NCBI GenBank assembly: GCA_963801475.1
Contig: CAWDEX010000002.1
Location: 1 to 64,000 of the forward strand
Reading direction: 5' to 3'
DNA: 64,000 bases
Source of the DNA: DAOMFB01 sp963801475
Lineage (GTDB): Bacteria; Acidobacteriota; Thermoanaerobaculia; UBA5066
Below the pieces are notes generated by a model. That model was given only the letters and a program-made list of their open reading frames with translations, searched no databases and was not told where the DNA came from. Position 1 is the stretch's first letter. Each line of letters starts with the position of its first letter. Below, in pieces: positions 38,132 through 46,488 of this stretch. The position numbers were made by a program, and so were the translations under genes.

Positions 38132-38762
38132 GATCCTGATCGCCGACGACCACGGGCTGATGCGCGCCGGCCTTCGCGCCCTTCTGAACGAGGAGACGAA
38201 CTTCGAGATCGTCGGCGAGGCCGCGACGACCGAAGAGGCCGTCGAGGCCGCCCTGAAGCTGAAGCCCGACGTCGTCCTGATGGACCTTTCGATGCCGGGC
38301 GCCGGCGGGATCGACGCGACACGACGCCTGAAGGAGCAACTTCCCCGCGCTCGCGTCCTGATTCTGACGGTTCACGAGGACGGCCGGCTCCTCCGCGAGG
38401 CGGTGAAGGCGGGTGCCGTCGGCTACATCGTCAAGCGGGCGGTCGAGTCGGAGCTGGTCATGGCGCTTGGAGCCGTTCAGCGGGGCGAGCTCTACGTCCA
38501 CCCCTTCATGACACGCGCCCTCCTCGAGGATGACCCCGCTCTCCCGGCGCCGTCGCCGCACGGCCCCGAGACGCTCACGCGCCGCGAGACGGAGATCCTC
38601 CGGCTCGTCGTCCGGGGCTACACGAACCGTCAGATCGCCGACGACCTGAGCGTCTCGGTCCGCACGATCGAGACCCACCGCGCCAACTTCATGGGAAAGC
38701 TCGGCCTCTCCAACCGCGCGGAGATCGTCCGCTGGGCCGCCGAGCACGGCCTGAGGGACTGA
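38121..38762 (+). CDS. NarL/FixJ-family response regulator
   Basis: 213 residues, partner of the overlapping kinase. The receiver holds acidic residues in LIADDHGLMRAGLRALL, acceptor Asp 55 in VVLMDLSMPG, Thr in VLILTVHED and Lys in GYIVKRAVE. A LuxR-type helix-turn-helix at about 150-205 reads LTRRETEILRLVVRGYTNRQ, then SVRTIETHRANFMGKLGLSN. It probably controls nearby transcription. Two similar GTAGTT boxes lie within 60 bp after its stop. Confidence 0.93.
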   Translation: MSLRILIADDHGLMRAGLRALLNEETNFEIVGEAATTEEAVEAALKLKPDVVLMDLSMPGAGGIDATRRLKEQLPRARVLILTVHEDGRLLREAVKAGAVGYIVKRAVESELVMALGAVQRGELYVHPFMTRALLEDDPALPAPSPHGPETLTRRETEILRLVVRGYTNRQIADDLSVSVRTIETHRANFMGKLGLSNRAEIVRWAAEHGLRD

Positions 38763-39090
38763 CTCTCCCGGAACGCCGCCTCGGGCCTACGTAGTTTCCC
38801 TAGAAGCGCCTCCGTAGTTCTTACGCGTGGCGGAGCCCTGTCTATCTCGTGTTTTCCCCGCTTGCGCCGTGTCAGGCAGGGAACGAGATTGTCTCCACCA
38901 ATTTCGTCGAGTCACCTTCGTCGAGGCCGCCGTGAACGGTAGAGGGTTTCGAAGGACGCCGCAGTTCATTACGCGAGAGGGCGGAACCTCGAAGTTCGTC
39001 TACGCGGTCCCGCCGGGCACGACCAACCCGGTCAAGGGCCGCGCCGCAGCTCATGACTTTCAACCGGATGCCTGAAGGAAGGAGGACCAA
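38763..39090. promoter_or_regulatory. Regulatory interval before the multicopper oxidase, with paired GTAGTT boxes
   Basis: 328 bp without a supported gene. CCTACGTAGTTTCCC (near 38788-38802) and CTCCGTAGTTCTTAC (near 38811-38825) are an imperfect direct repeat spaced about two helical turns apart, a layout that suits a LuxR-type dimer. CTCCG and CGGAG also flank the second box. Ownership by the adjacent regulator is inference. The small frame at 38827-39075 shows no family features. Confidence 0.35.
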
Positions 39091-41304
39091 GTGTTGAACC
39101 GACGGGATCTCATCAAGAAAGGGCTCGGAGTGGGCGCAGGCCTCGCCCTCGGGAGGTGGGGCAAATGGGGCAGCGTCTACGCATTCAATCAGAGCCCTGG
39201 CATCCCGCTTTTCGGGACGACGCTCCGCGGCGTCGGTCCCGGCGGCATCCCCGTGGCGGCGCCGGACGCCTTCCCCGCTCCCGTGACCGGTGTGACCCAC
39301 TACTCGATCGACATCAACCAGTTCACCGACAGTGGTGTCTGTCCGACTCTCGGACCGACGACGCTCTGGGGATACAACCCGGTGAATCCGCTTGGCGGCG
39401 GGAACCAGCCGCAGAAGCACCTCGCCGGGATCATCGTCGGCCAGAAGGGCGTGCCGATCCAGCTCAGCGTCCGGAACAAGCTCTTCGTCAATGAACACAT
39501 CCTCCCGGTCGACATGACGATCCCGGGAGCTCAGCTCGGGGTCAACCGGACGGCGGTCCACCTGCACGGCGGTCTGGTTCCATGGATCAGCGATGGTGGC
39601 CCCTTCGACTGGTTCGGCCCGTCCGGGACACACGGTCTGAGCTTCCTGAACAACCAGGTCCTGAACCCGACCGCTCCTCCAGGCTCCGCCGAGTACTACT
39701 ACCCGCTGAACCAGAGCGCCCGATTCCTCTGGTACCACGACCACGCCGTCGGCATCACCCGGCTGAACGCCTATGCGGGAATCGCAACGGGCCTGATTGT
39801 CCGCGACGACTTCGAGATCAACCTGAAGAACCTGGGGCTTCCCGAGTTCATCGAGAACAGCGTTCTGGGCGGCCTGACGGTCCAGGAGCTGCCCATCGTC
39901 ATCCAGGAAAAGATCTTCGTCGACAAGAAGATCCGAAAGTCCGACCCGACCTGGCCGGGGCCCACATCCGAGGGAAGCCTCTGGTACGCCCACGTGTACG
40001 ACCCGGCCCGCTGGGAAGTGGGGGCGGGGGGCCTCCCGATCCCAGATCCTTCATGCATTCCCGAGTTCTTCGGCGACACGATGCTCGTCAATGGAACTGT
40101 TTACCCGCAGACCACCGTCCAGGCGCGCCGGTATCGCCTCCGGCTTCTGAATGCCACCAACGCACGATTCCTGAATCTGCAGCTCTATGAGGACGACGGC
40201 AGCCGCAACGGGATCACCCTGAATACCGCCGGCAAGCCGACCAACAGGCCGTTCGTCAACGCCGCCACCGGGGATCCGTCCTTCCTCCAGATCGGTACAG
40301 AGGGGGGCTTCCTTTCGAAGCCGGTGAAAGTCCCTTCCAACCAGCCCTTCGGCTACACACCGGGTTATCCCGGACCTGATCCGGAGACCGGCCAGACGGA
40401 CCCCTCGAAGATCCTCAAGTCGCTTCTCGTGGCGCCGGCGGAGCGGCCCGACGTCATCGTGGACTTCAGCGGATATGTCGGGAAGAGCGTGATCCTCTAT
40501 GGCGATGCGCCCGCTCCGTTCCCGAGCGGCGACGATATCAACGACTACTTCCCGGGATTCAACGTGACCAACAACCCCGTCAACGGCAAAACGAAGAACG
40601 GCTTCGGCCCCAACAGCAGGGTCTTGATGCGGTTCAAGGTGGTCCCAGCACAAGGTGTCCCGGACCTGCCGCTGACCATCAATACGGAGACGGATCTGAC
40701 ACCCGGCATCGATCCGTTCCTGACTCCATGGGGCGTGACCACGCCACCTACGGGCACACCGCGCTTCCTGAGCCTGAACGAGTGCTTCGACGAGTACGGG
40801 CGGCTCATCCAGATCCTCGGCGATGGCTTGGCGCCCTATGGCTCGCCTTATGAGGGGCACGCCAGATACATGAACTATCCGCCGAAAGGAAAAACAAAGA
40901 ACGTAGGGTCAACGGAGCAGGCGGTTCAGAATGGCGACACCGAGGTCTGGGAGATCTATAACACCACAGGGGACGTCCACCCGATGCACTTCCACCTCGT
41001 GAACGTCCAGGTCATCAATCGGCAGTTGTTTGATGCAAACGCGTTCCCCGGCTTCGTCCCTGCCGGACCCGTCCTGTCGCCCGAGCCGAACGAGCTGGGC
41101 TGGAAGGAGACCGTGCCGATGTACCCGGGGACAGTCACGAGGGTCATCATGAAGTTCGACGTGCCGAAGATCCTCAAGGCCGACGGAACCACGGTCGTAC
41201 CGACGCCCTCCAGCCCCCGGACCGGCGGAAACGAGTACGTTTGGCACTGTCACATTCTCGAGCACGAGGAGCACGACATGATGCACGCGCTGGTCGTCAC
41301 CTGA
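39091..41304 (+). CDS. Multicopper oxidase, CotA/bilirubin-oxidase-like, Tat-exported
   Basis: Oxidises a substrate such as Cu(I), a phenol or a metal ion while reducing oxygen to water. GTG 39091 follows GAAGGAGGACCAA. The N terminus VLNRRDLIKKGLGVGAGLAL is a Tat-type signal, so the folded copper protein would be exported. Four copper motifs are present in order: HLHGG, WYHDH, HPMHFHLV and HCHILEHEEHDMM (the last carrying His-Cys-His and the axial Met). 737 residues, longer than CotA because of loops around residues 240-330. A rho-independent terminator follows. The CusA/CusB-like genes downstream suggest periplasmic copper detoxification. Confidence 0.92.
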   Translation: MLNRRDLIKKGLGVGAGLALGRWGKWGSVYAFNQSPGIPLFGTTLRGVGPGGIPVAAPDAFPAPVTGVTHYSIDINQFTDSGVCPTLGPTTLWGYNPVNPLGGGNQPQKHLAGIIVGQKGVPIQLSVRNKLFVNEHILPVDMTIPGAQLGVNRTAVHLHGGLVPWISDGGPFDWFGPSGTHGLSFLNNQVLNPTAPPGSAEYYYPLNQSARFLWYHDHAVGITRLNAYAGIATGLIVRDDFEINLKNLGLPEFIENSVLGGLTVQELPIVIQEKIFVDKKIRKSDPTWPGPTSEGSLWYAHVYDPARWEVGAGGLPIPDPSCIPEFFGDTMLVNGTVYPQTTVQARRYRLRLLNATNARFLNLQLYEDDGSRNGITLNTAGKPTNRPFVNAATGDPSFLQIGTEGGFLSKPVKVPSNQPFGYTPGYPGPDPETGQTDPSKILKSLLVAPAERPDVIVDFSGYVGKSVILYGDAPAPFPSGDDINDYFPGFNVTNNPVNGKTKNGFGPNSRVLMRFKVVPAQGVPDLPLTINTETDLTPGIDPFLTPWGVTTPPTGTPRFLSLNECFDEYGRLIQILGDGLAPYGSPYEGHARYMNYPPKGKTKNVGSTEQAVQNGDTEVWEIYNTTGDVHPMHFHLVNVQVINRQLFDANAFPGFVPAGPVLSPEPNELGWKETVPMYPGTVTRVIMKFDVPKILKADGTTVVPTPSSPRTGGNEYVWHCHILEHEEHDMMHALVVT

Positions 41305-41331
41305 CGGCCCGCGGCGCGAATGGAATTCCCC

Positions 41332-41367
41332 GGGGCCCCGCGGACCACCGCGGGGCCCCTTTTCTCC
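41332..41367 (+). terminator. Rho-independent terminator after the multicopper oxidase
   Basis: A 12-bp GC stem (41332-41343 with 41348-41359), a 4-nt loop ACCA, then TTTTCTCC. It separates the oxidase transcript from the efflux operon. Confidence 0.88.
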
Positions 41368-41433
41368 TTCCGTCCTGAGCCATATTGCTCATGGAAACCC
41401 CTTAGGCCCCTCGGCTAGCGTGAGAGCACTGTC

Positions 41434-43035
41434 ATGAAGCGGATTCCCGTCATCGCCGCGCTCCTCGTCGGAGCCTTCGTCCTCTTCCTCGCCGGCGCCT
41501 GGGCGGGGCACCGCTCCGCCGGAAGCGGGGCCGCCCCCGGCGGGAAGAAGGTCCTCTACTGGGTCGACCCGATGCACCCGGCCTACAAGTCCGACAAGGC
41601 GGGTATCGCCCCCGACTGCGGGATGCAGCTGGAGCCGGTCTACGAGGACGGGAGCACGGGGGACGGAAAGACCCTCCCGGCCGGCGCGGCGAAGGTGAGC
41701 TCCGAGCGGCGCCAGATGATCGGCGTCCAGGTCGGCGTGGCGGAGGTGGCGGGAGGGACTCGAACGGTCCGGACGCTCGGGCGGGTGGCCGTGGACGAGA
41801 CGCGCATCTACCGCTTGAACGCCGCCACGGACGGCTGGATCCGCGAGATCTCGCCCGTCACCGTCGGGAGCATCGTCAAGAAGGACCAGACGCTGGCCGC
41901 CTTCTACGCCCCCGAGTTCCTCGGGGCCCAGCAGAGCTACATCTACGCGATGAGCGCGCTCGACCGGTACGAGGCCTCCGGCAAGGAGACGCCCGAGCAG
42001 ATCCAGAGGACGAGCGTCAACGTCCTGTCGGCGAGAAACGCCCTCGAGAACCTCGGGATGGGCGACAAGCAGCTGGAGGAGATCCGGAAAACGCGCGAGA
42101 TCGCCCAGAAGATCGACATCGTCTCGCCCGCGGACGCCTTCGTCATCGCCCGGGACGTCAGCCTGGGCCAGAGGTTCGAGAAAGGGAAGGAGCTCTTCAG
42201 CCTCGCCGACCTCTCCCGGGTCTGGATCCTCGCCGACGTCTTCGAGCGGGAAGGGCACGACGTCCGTACGGGGCAGACCGCGAAAGTGACGCTTCCGTAC
42301 CAGGCCCGGAGCTTCGCCGGAAGGGTCAGCGACGTCCCGCCGATCTTCGACGCGGCCACCCGGACCCTGAAGGTGCGCCTCGAGACGCAGAACCCGGGCT
42401 TTTCTCTCCGTCCCGACATGTTCGTGGACGTGGAGTTCACCGTCCCGTACGCGCCCACGCTCACCGTGCCTGCGGACGCCGTCCTCGATTCGGGGCTGCG
42501 CCAGACGGTCTACGTCGAGACCGAGCCGGGCGTCTTCGAGCCGCGGAAGGTGCAGGCCGGCCGGACCCTCGGGGACCGGATCGAGATCCTGAAGGGGCTG
42601 ATGCCGGGCGAGAAGATCGTCCTCTCGGGGAACTTCCTCATCGACTCCGAGAGCCGGATGAAGGCCGCCGCGGCCGGCGTCCGGGGCGACACGTCGAAGG
42701 ACCCGATCTGCGGAATGGACGTGGACGAAATGAAGGCGAGCGCCGCCGGGAAGACGAGCGAGTACCAGGGAACCACGTGGTACTTCTGCTCGGACAACTG
42801 CAAGAAGGAGTTCGACGCCATGCCGGCGAAGCACGCGGGGGCGGGCGTCCGGGGCGGCACGTCGAAGGACCCGGTCTGCGGGATGGACGTGGACGAGACG
42901 AAGGCGCGCGCCGCCGGGAAGACGAGCGAATACCGGGGCTCCACGTGGTACTTCTGCTCGGACGGCTGCAAGAAGGCCTTCGACGCCGAGCCGGCGAAGC
43001 ACGCGGGGGCGGGCGGCGGACCGGGCCATGGTTGA
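41434..43035 (+). CDS. CusB-like RND adaptor with N-terminal heavy-metal-binding domain and two C-terminal YHS domains
   Basis: Periplasmic adaptor of a heavy-metal pump. 533 residues. Residues 1-25 form a signal/anchor helix. Residues 40-70 (YWVDPMHPAYKSDKAGIAP, then DCGMQLEPVY) are the heavy-metal-binding module common in CusB proteins. The adaptor core covers about 85-415 (TDGWIREISPVTVGSIVKKD, LFSLADLSRVWILADVFERE, IEILKGLMPGEKIVLSGNFL). Two near-identical YHS modules follow at 420-469 and 476-525, each with CGMDVDE, then TTWYFCSDNCKKEF or STWYFCSDGCKKAF, joined by AGVRGG. The 3' end overlaps the pump gene by 8 bases. Three metal-binding modules on one adaptor is unusual and suggests metal capture and hand-off. 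Cu(I)/Ag(I) is the likely ion, inferred from family and neighbours. Confidence 0.9.
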   Translation: MKRIPVIAALLVGAFVLFLAGAWAGHRSAGSGAAPGGKKVLYWVDPMHPAYKSDKAGIAPDCGMQLEPVYEDGSTGDGKTLPAGAAKVSSERRQMIGVQVGVAEVAGGTRTVRTLGRVAVDETRIYRLNAATDGWIREISPVTVGSIVKKDQTLAAFYAPEFLGAQQSYIYAMSALDRYEASGKETPEQIQRTSVNVLSARNALENLGMGDKQLEEIRKTREIAQKIDIVSPADAFVIARDVSLGQRFEKGKELFSLADLSRVWILADVFEREGHDVRTGQTAKVTLPYQARSFAGRVSDVPPIFDAATRTLKVRLETQNPGFSLRPDMFVDVEFTVPYAPTLTVPADAVLDSGLRQTVYVETEPGVFEPRKVQAGRTLGDRIEILKGLMPGEKIVLSGNFLIDSESRMKAAAAGVRGDTSKDPICGMDVDEMKASAAGKTSEYQGTTWYFCSDNCKKEFDAMPAKHAGAGVRGGTSKDPVCGMDVDETKARAAGKTSEYRGSTWYFCSDGCKKAFDAEPAKHAGAGGGPGHG

Positions 43036-46000
43036 CCGCGTCATCGAGTTCTCGGTCCGCAACAAGCTCGTCGTCTTCATCCTAACGGCCGCCGCGGTGC
43101 TGGGCGGCTGGTGGTCGCTGAAGAAGGTCCCGCTCGACGCCATCCCCGACCTCTCCGACACGCAGGTCATCATCTACTCGAAGTGGGACCGGAGCCCCGA
43201 CGTCGTCGAGGACCAGGTCACCTACCCGATCGTCGCCGCGCTCCTCGGCGCGCCCAAGGTGAAATCCGTCCGCGGCTTCTCGGACTTCGGGTACTCGTAC
43301 GTCTACGCGATCTTCGAGGAGGGAACCGACATCTACTGGGCCCGATCGCGGACGCTCGAGTACCTTTCCGGCGTCCTTCCCGGGCTCCCCGCCGGCGTGA
43401 AGACCGAACTGGGGCCCGACGCCACGGGCCTCGGCTGGATCTTCCAGTACGTCCTCGTGGACACGTCGGGACGGCACAGCCTGGCCGACCTCCGCGCCTA
43501 CCAGGACTGGACGCTGCGCTACCAGCTCCGGTCGGTCCCGGGGGTGGCGGAGGTGGCGCCCGTCGGCGGCTTCGGGCGGCAGTACCAGGTGAACGTCGAC
43601 CCGATCCGGCTTCAGGCCTACGGCATCCCGATCGGCCGCGTCGTGGAGGCGGTGCGCGGAGGGAACGCGGAGACGGGCGGGCGGCTCATCGAGTTCGGCG
43701 GCACGGAGTACATGGTGCGCGGGCGCGGCTACGCGAAGTCGCTCAAGGACTTCGAGGACATCGTTCTCACCGCGTCCGAGTCGGGAACGCCGATCCGGAT
43801 CCGCGACGTCGGGCGCGTGACGATGGGGCCGGACCTCCGGCGGGGGGTGACGGACCTCGACGGCGAGGGGGAAGCCGTCTCGGGGATCATCGTCATGCGG
43901 CAGGGACAGAACGCCCTCGACGTGATCGACCGGGTCAAGGCGAAGATCCGCGAGATCGAGCCCGGGCTTCCCGAGGGAACGAAGATCGTCGCCATCTACG
44001 ACCGCTCGGACCTGATCCGGCGCTCGATCGACAATCTCAGGACGACGCTGATCGAGGTCATCGTCACGGTCGTCCTCGTCATCCTCCTCTTCCTCTGGCA
44101 CATCCCGAGCGCCCTCATTCCCGTGATCACGATCCCGGTGGCGGTCCTCGTCTCGTTCATCCCCTTCCGCGCCATGGGGCTCACCGCGAACATCATGTCC
44201 CTCGGCGGCATCGCCATCGCCATCGGCGCCCTCGTGGACGCTTCGATCGTCGTCGTGGAGCAGACCCACAAGAAGCTGGAGGAGTGGGAAAAGCACGGCC
44301 GCCCAGGCTCGTACCAGGACGTCGTCGTCGCGGCGGTGAAGGAGGTCGCGGGCCCGAGCTTCTTCGCCCTCCTCGTCATCGCCGTCTCGTTCCTGCCGGT
44401 CCTGGCCCTCGAGGCGCAGGAAGGGCGCCTCTTCAAGCCGCTCGCCTACACGAAGAACCTCTCGATGATCGTGGCGGCGGTCCTCGCCATCACGCTCGAC
44501 CCCGCCCTGCGCGTCCTGCTGACGCACGTGAGGACCTTCGGGTTCAGCCCCGCCTGGCTCTGCCGCATCGCGAACGTCGCGCTCGCGGGCCAGATCCACT
44601 CCGAGGAGAAGCATCCGGTCAGCCGATTTCTCATCCGAATCTACGAGCCCGTGGTGAAGTGGTCGCTCCGGCGAAAGTGGGCCGTCATCGGGGGCTCGGT
44701 CGTTCTCCTCGTCGCCACGATCCCGGCCTTCATGAAGCTCGGTTCGGAGTTCATGCCACCCCTCGACGAGGGGACGCTCTTCTACATGCCCTCGACCATG
44801 CCGGGCATCTCGATCACGGAGGCGCAGAAGCTGCTGCAGGTGACCGACCGGGTCATCAAGCAGTTTCCCGAGGTAGACCGCGTCCTGGGGAAGGCCGGGC
44901 GGGCCGAGACGTCGACCGATCCGGCTCCGCTCTCGATGCTCGAGACGGTCATCACCCTGAAGCCGCAGTCGGAGTGGAGGAAAGTGCCGACCTGGTACTC
45001 CGGTTGGGCGCCGGAAGGTCTGAAGAAGGTCCTGCGGCGCATCACGCCGGACCACCTCTCGTCGGAGCAGCTCGTCGATCAGCTCAACGAGGCCCTGAAG
45101 ATTCCCGGCGTCTCGAACGCGTGGACCATGCCGATCCGCGCACGCATCGACATGCTCACCACGGGAATCCGGACGCCGGTCGGGCTGAAGATCTCCGGGG
45201 CGGACCTCAAAGTCATCGAGGAGATCGGCGCGCAGGTCGAGGCGGTCCTTCCCCAGGTGCCCGGGACGCGCGGCGTCTTCGCGGAACGGACGGGGGGCGG
45301 CTTCTTCCTCGACTTCGAGTGGAACCGCGACGAGCTGGCCCGCTACGGCCTCTCCGTCGAGGAAGGCCAGCAGCTCGTCCAGAGCGCCATCGGCGGCGAG
45401 AACGTGACGACGACGATCGAGGGGCGGGCGCGATACCCCGTGAACGTCCGGTACATGCGCGACTTCCGTGCGGACCGGGCCGCGCTCGAGCGGGTCCTCG
45501 TCCCGGTGGCGGGTGGGCAGAAGCACGTCCCGCTCGGCCAGCTCGCGGCCGTCCACGCCGCGAGCGGCCCCTCGATGATCCGGAACGAGGACGGCCTCCT
45601 GACCGGCTACGTCTACGTGGATCTCGCGGGGCGCGATCCGGCCGGCTACGTCGAGGAGGCGGCCTCCGTCCTGCGCGAGAAGGTGAAGCTGCCGGCCGGC
45701 TATGCGCTCGCCTGGAGCGGCCAGTGGGAGGCGATGAAGCGGGTCCGCGAGCGCCTGACCGTCGTCGTGCCGGTCACGCTCTTCCTCGTCTTCCTCCTCC
45801 TTTACATGAACACCCGCTCCGTGACGAAGACGGCCATCGTCCTGCTCGCCGTGCCGTTCTCGGCCATCGGGGCCGTCTGGTTCCTCTGGCTCCTCGGCTA
45901 CAACATGAGCGTCGGGGTCTGGGTGGGGCTCATCGCGCTCCTGGGCGTCGACGCGGAGACCGGCGTCTTCATGCTCCTCTACCTCGACCTCGCCTACGAG

Positions 46001-46315
46001 CAGGCCCGGAAGGAAGGGCGCCTGACGTCGCTCGCCGACCTCCGCGCCGCCATCGTCCAGGGCGCCGCGAAGCGGATCCGTCCGAAGTTCATGACGGTGG
46101 CGACCACGTTCCTCGGCCTCGTCCCCATCATGTGGGCGACCGGCACCGGGGCCGACGTCATGAAGCGTATCGCTGCCCCGATGATCGGCGGCATCTTCAC
46201 GTCGTTCCTCCTCGAGCTGATCGTCTACCCGGCGATCTACGAGATCTGGCGCTGGAACTTCGAGATGAAGCGCCGGATGCCGGCCGCGACAGGCGCGGCC
46301 CTCCTCCCCGGTTAA
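43028..46315 (+). CDS. CusA/CzcA-family heavy-metal RND efflux pump
   Basis: Inner-membrane proton-driven pump of 1095 residues, normal size. It starts MVDRVIEFSVRNKLVVFILT. Family signatures are KKVPLDAIPDLSDTQVIIYS, VKSVRGFSDFGYSYVYAIFE and MSLGGIAIAIGALVDASIVV, where the Asp lies in the proton-relay helix 4. Further matches are FMPPLDEGTLFYMPSTMPGI, SNAWTMPIRARIDMLTTGIR (with the periplasmic methionines typical of Cu/Ag members) and LLGVDAETGVFMLLYLDLAY. Twelve hydrophobic helices are expected. It overlaps the adaptor gene by 8 bases. No outer-membrane CusC-like gene is present in the window, so the third component must be encoded elsewhere. Confidence 0.93.
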   Translation: MVDRVIEFSVRNKLVVFILTAAAVLGGWWSLKKVPLDAIPDLSDTQVIIYSKWDRSPDVVEDQVTYPIVAALLGAPKVKSVRGFSDFGYSYVYAIFEEGTDIYWARSRTLEYLSGVLPGLPAGVKTELGPDATGLGWIFQYVLVDTSGRHSLADLRAYQDWTLRYQLRSVPGVAEVAPVGGFGRQYQVNVDPIRLQAYGIPIGRVVEAVRGGNAETGGRLIEFGGTEYMVRGRGYAKSLKDFEDIVLTASESGTPIRIRDVGRVTMGPDLRRGVTDLDGEGEAVSGIIVMRQGQNALDVIDRVKAKIREIEPGLPEGTKIVAIYDRSDLIRRSIDNLRTTLIEVIVTVVLVILLFLWHIPSALIPVITIPVAVLVSFIPFRAMGLTANIMSLGGIAIAIGALVDASIVVVEQTHKKLEEWEKHGRPGSYQDVVVAAVKEVAGPSFFALLVIAVSFLPVLALEAQEGRLFKPLAYTKNLSMIVAAVLAITLDPALRVLLTHVRTFGFSPAWLCRIANVALAGQIHSEEKHPVSRFLIRIYEPVVKWSLRRKWAVIGGSVVLLVATIPAFMKLGSEFMPPLDEGTLFYMPSTMPGISITEAQKLLQVTDRVIKQFPEVDRVLGKAGRAETSTDPAPLSMLETVITLKPQSEWRKVPTWYSGWAPEGLKKVLRRITPDHLSSEQLVDQLNEALKIPGVSNAWTMPIRARIDMLTTGIRTPVGLKISGADLKVIEEIGAQVEAVLPQVPGTRGVFAERTGGGFFLDFEWNRDELARYGLSVEEGQQLVQSAIGGENVTTTIEGRARYPVNVRYMRDFRADRAALERVLVPVAGGQKHVPLGQLAAVHAASGPSMIRNEDGLLTGYVYVDLAGRDPAGYVEEAASVLREKVKLPAGYALAWSGQWEAMKRVRERLTVVVPVTLFLVFLLLYMNTRSVTKTAIVLLAVPFSAIGAVWFLWLLGYNMSVGVWVGLIALLGVDAETGVFMLLYLDLAYEQARKEGRLTSLADLRAAIVQGAAKRIRPKFMTVATTFLGLVPIMWATGTGADVMKRIAAPMIGGIFTSFLLELIVYPAIYEIWRWNFEMKRRMPAATGAALLPG

Positions 46316-46488
46316 AGCAGATCTGCGCGGCCGCCCGGCCGACCCGAAGGCGCCCCTCCTCGACGAACGTCGCCGTCGGCGGCGAACCGGTGAAACGCCC
46401 ACCCTCCTCCTGATTCATCCGCATGGCGTGAAAGAAGTTACGGTGGTTCGCAAATTGCATCGAAGGCTCCCCGTAAGTGTATCCAGGC

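Noticed and set aside
38827..39075. 82-codon frame between the regulator and the multicopper oxidase
   Set aside because: No plausible ribosome-binding site or family features; better read as regulatory spacer.
43082..46413. Antisense (43082-46402) and alternate-frame (43111-46413) open frames of about 1,100 codons over the RND pump gene
   Set aside because: They are shadows produced by very high GC at third codon positions. They show charged low-complexity sequence with no domain motifs, while the pump frame has every family signature.
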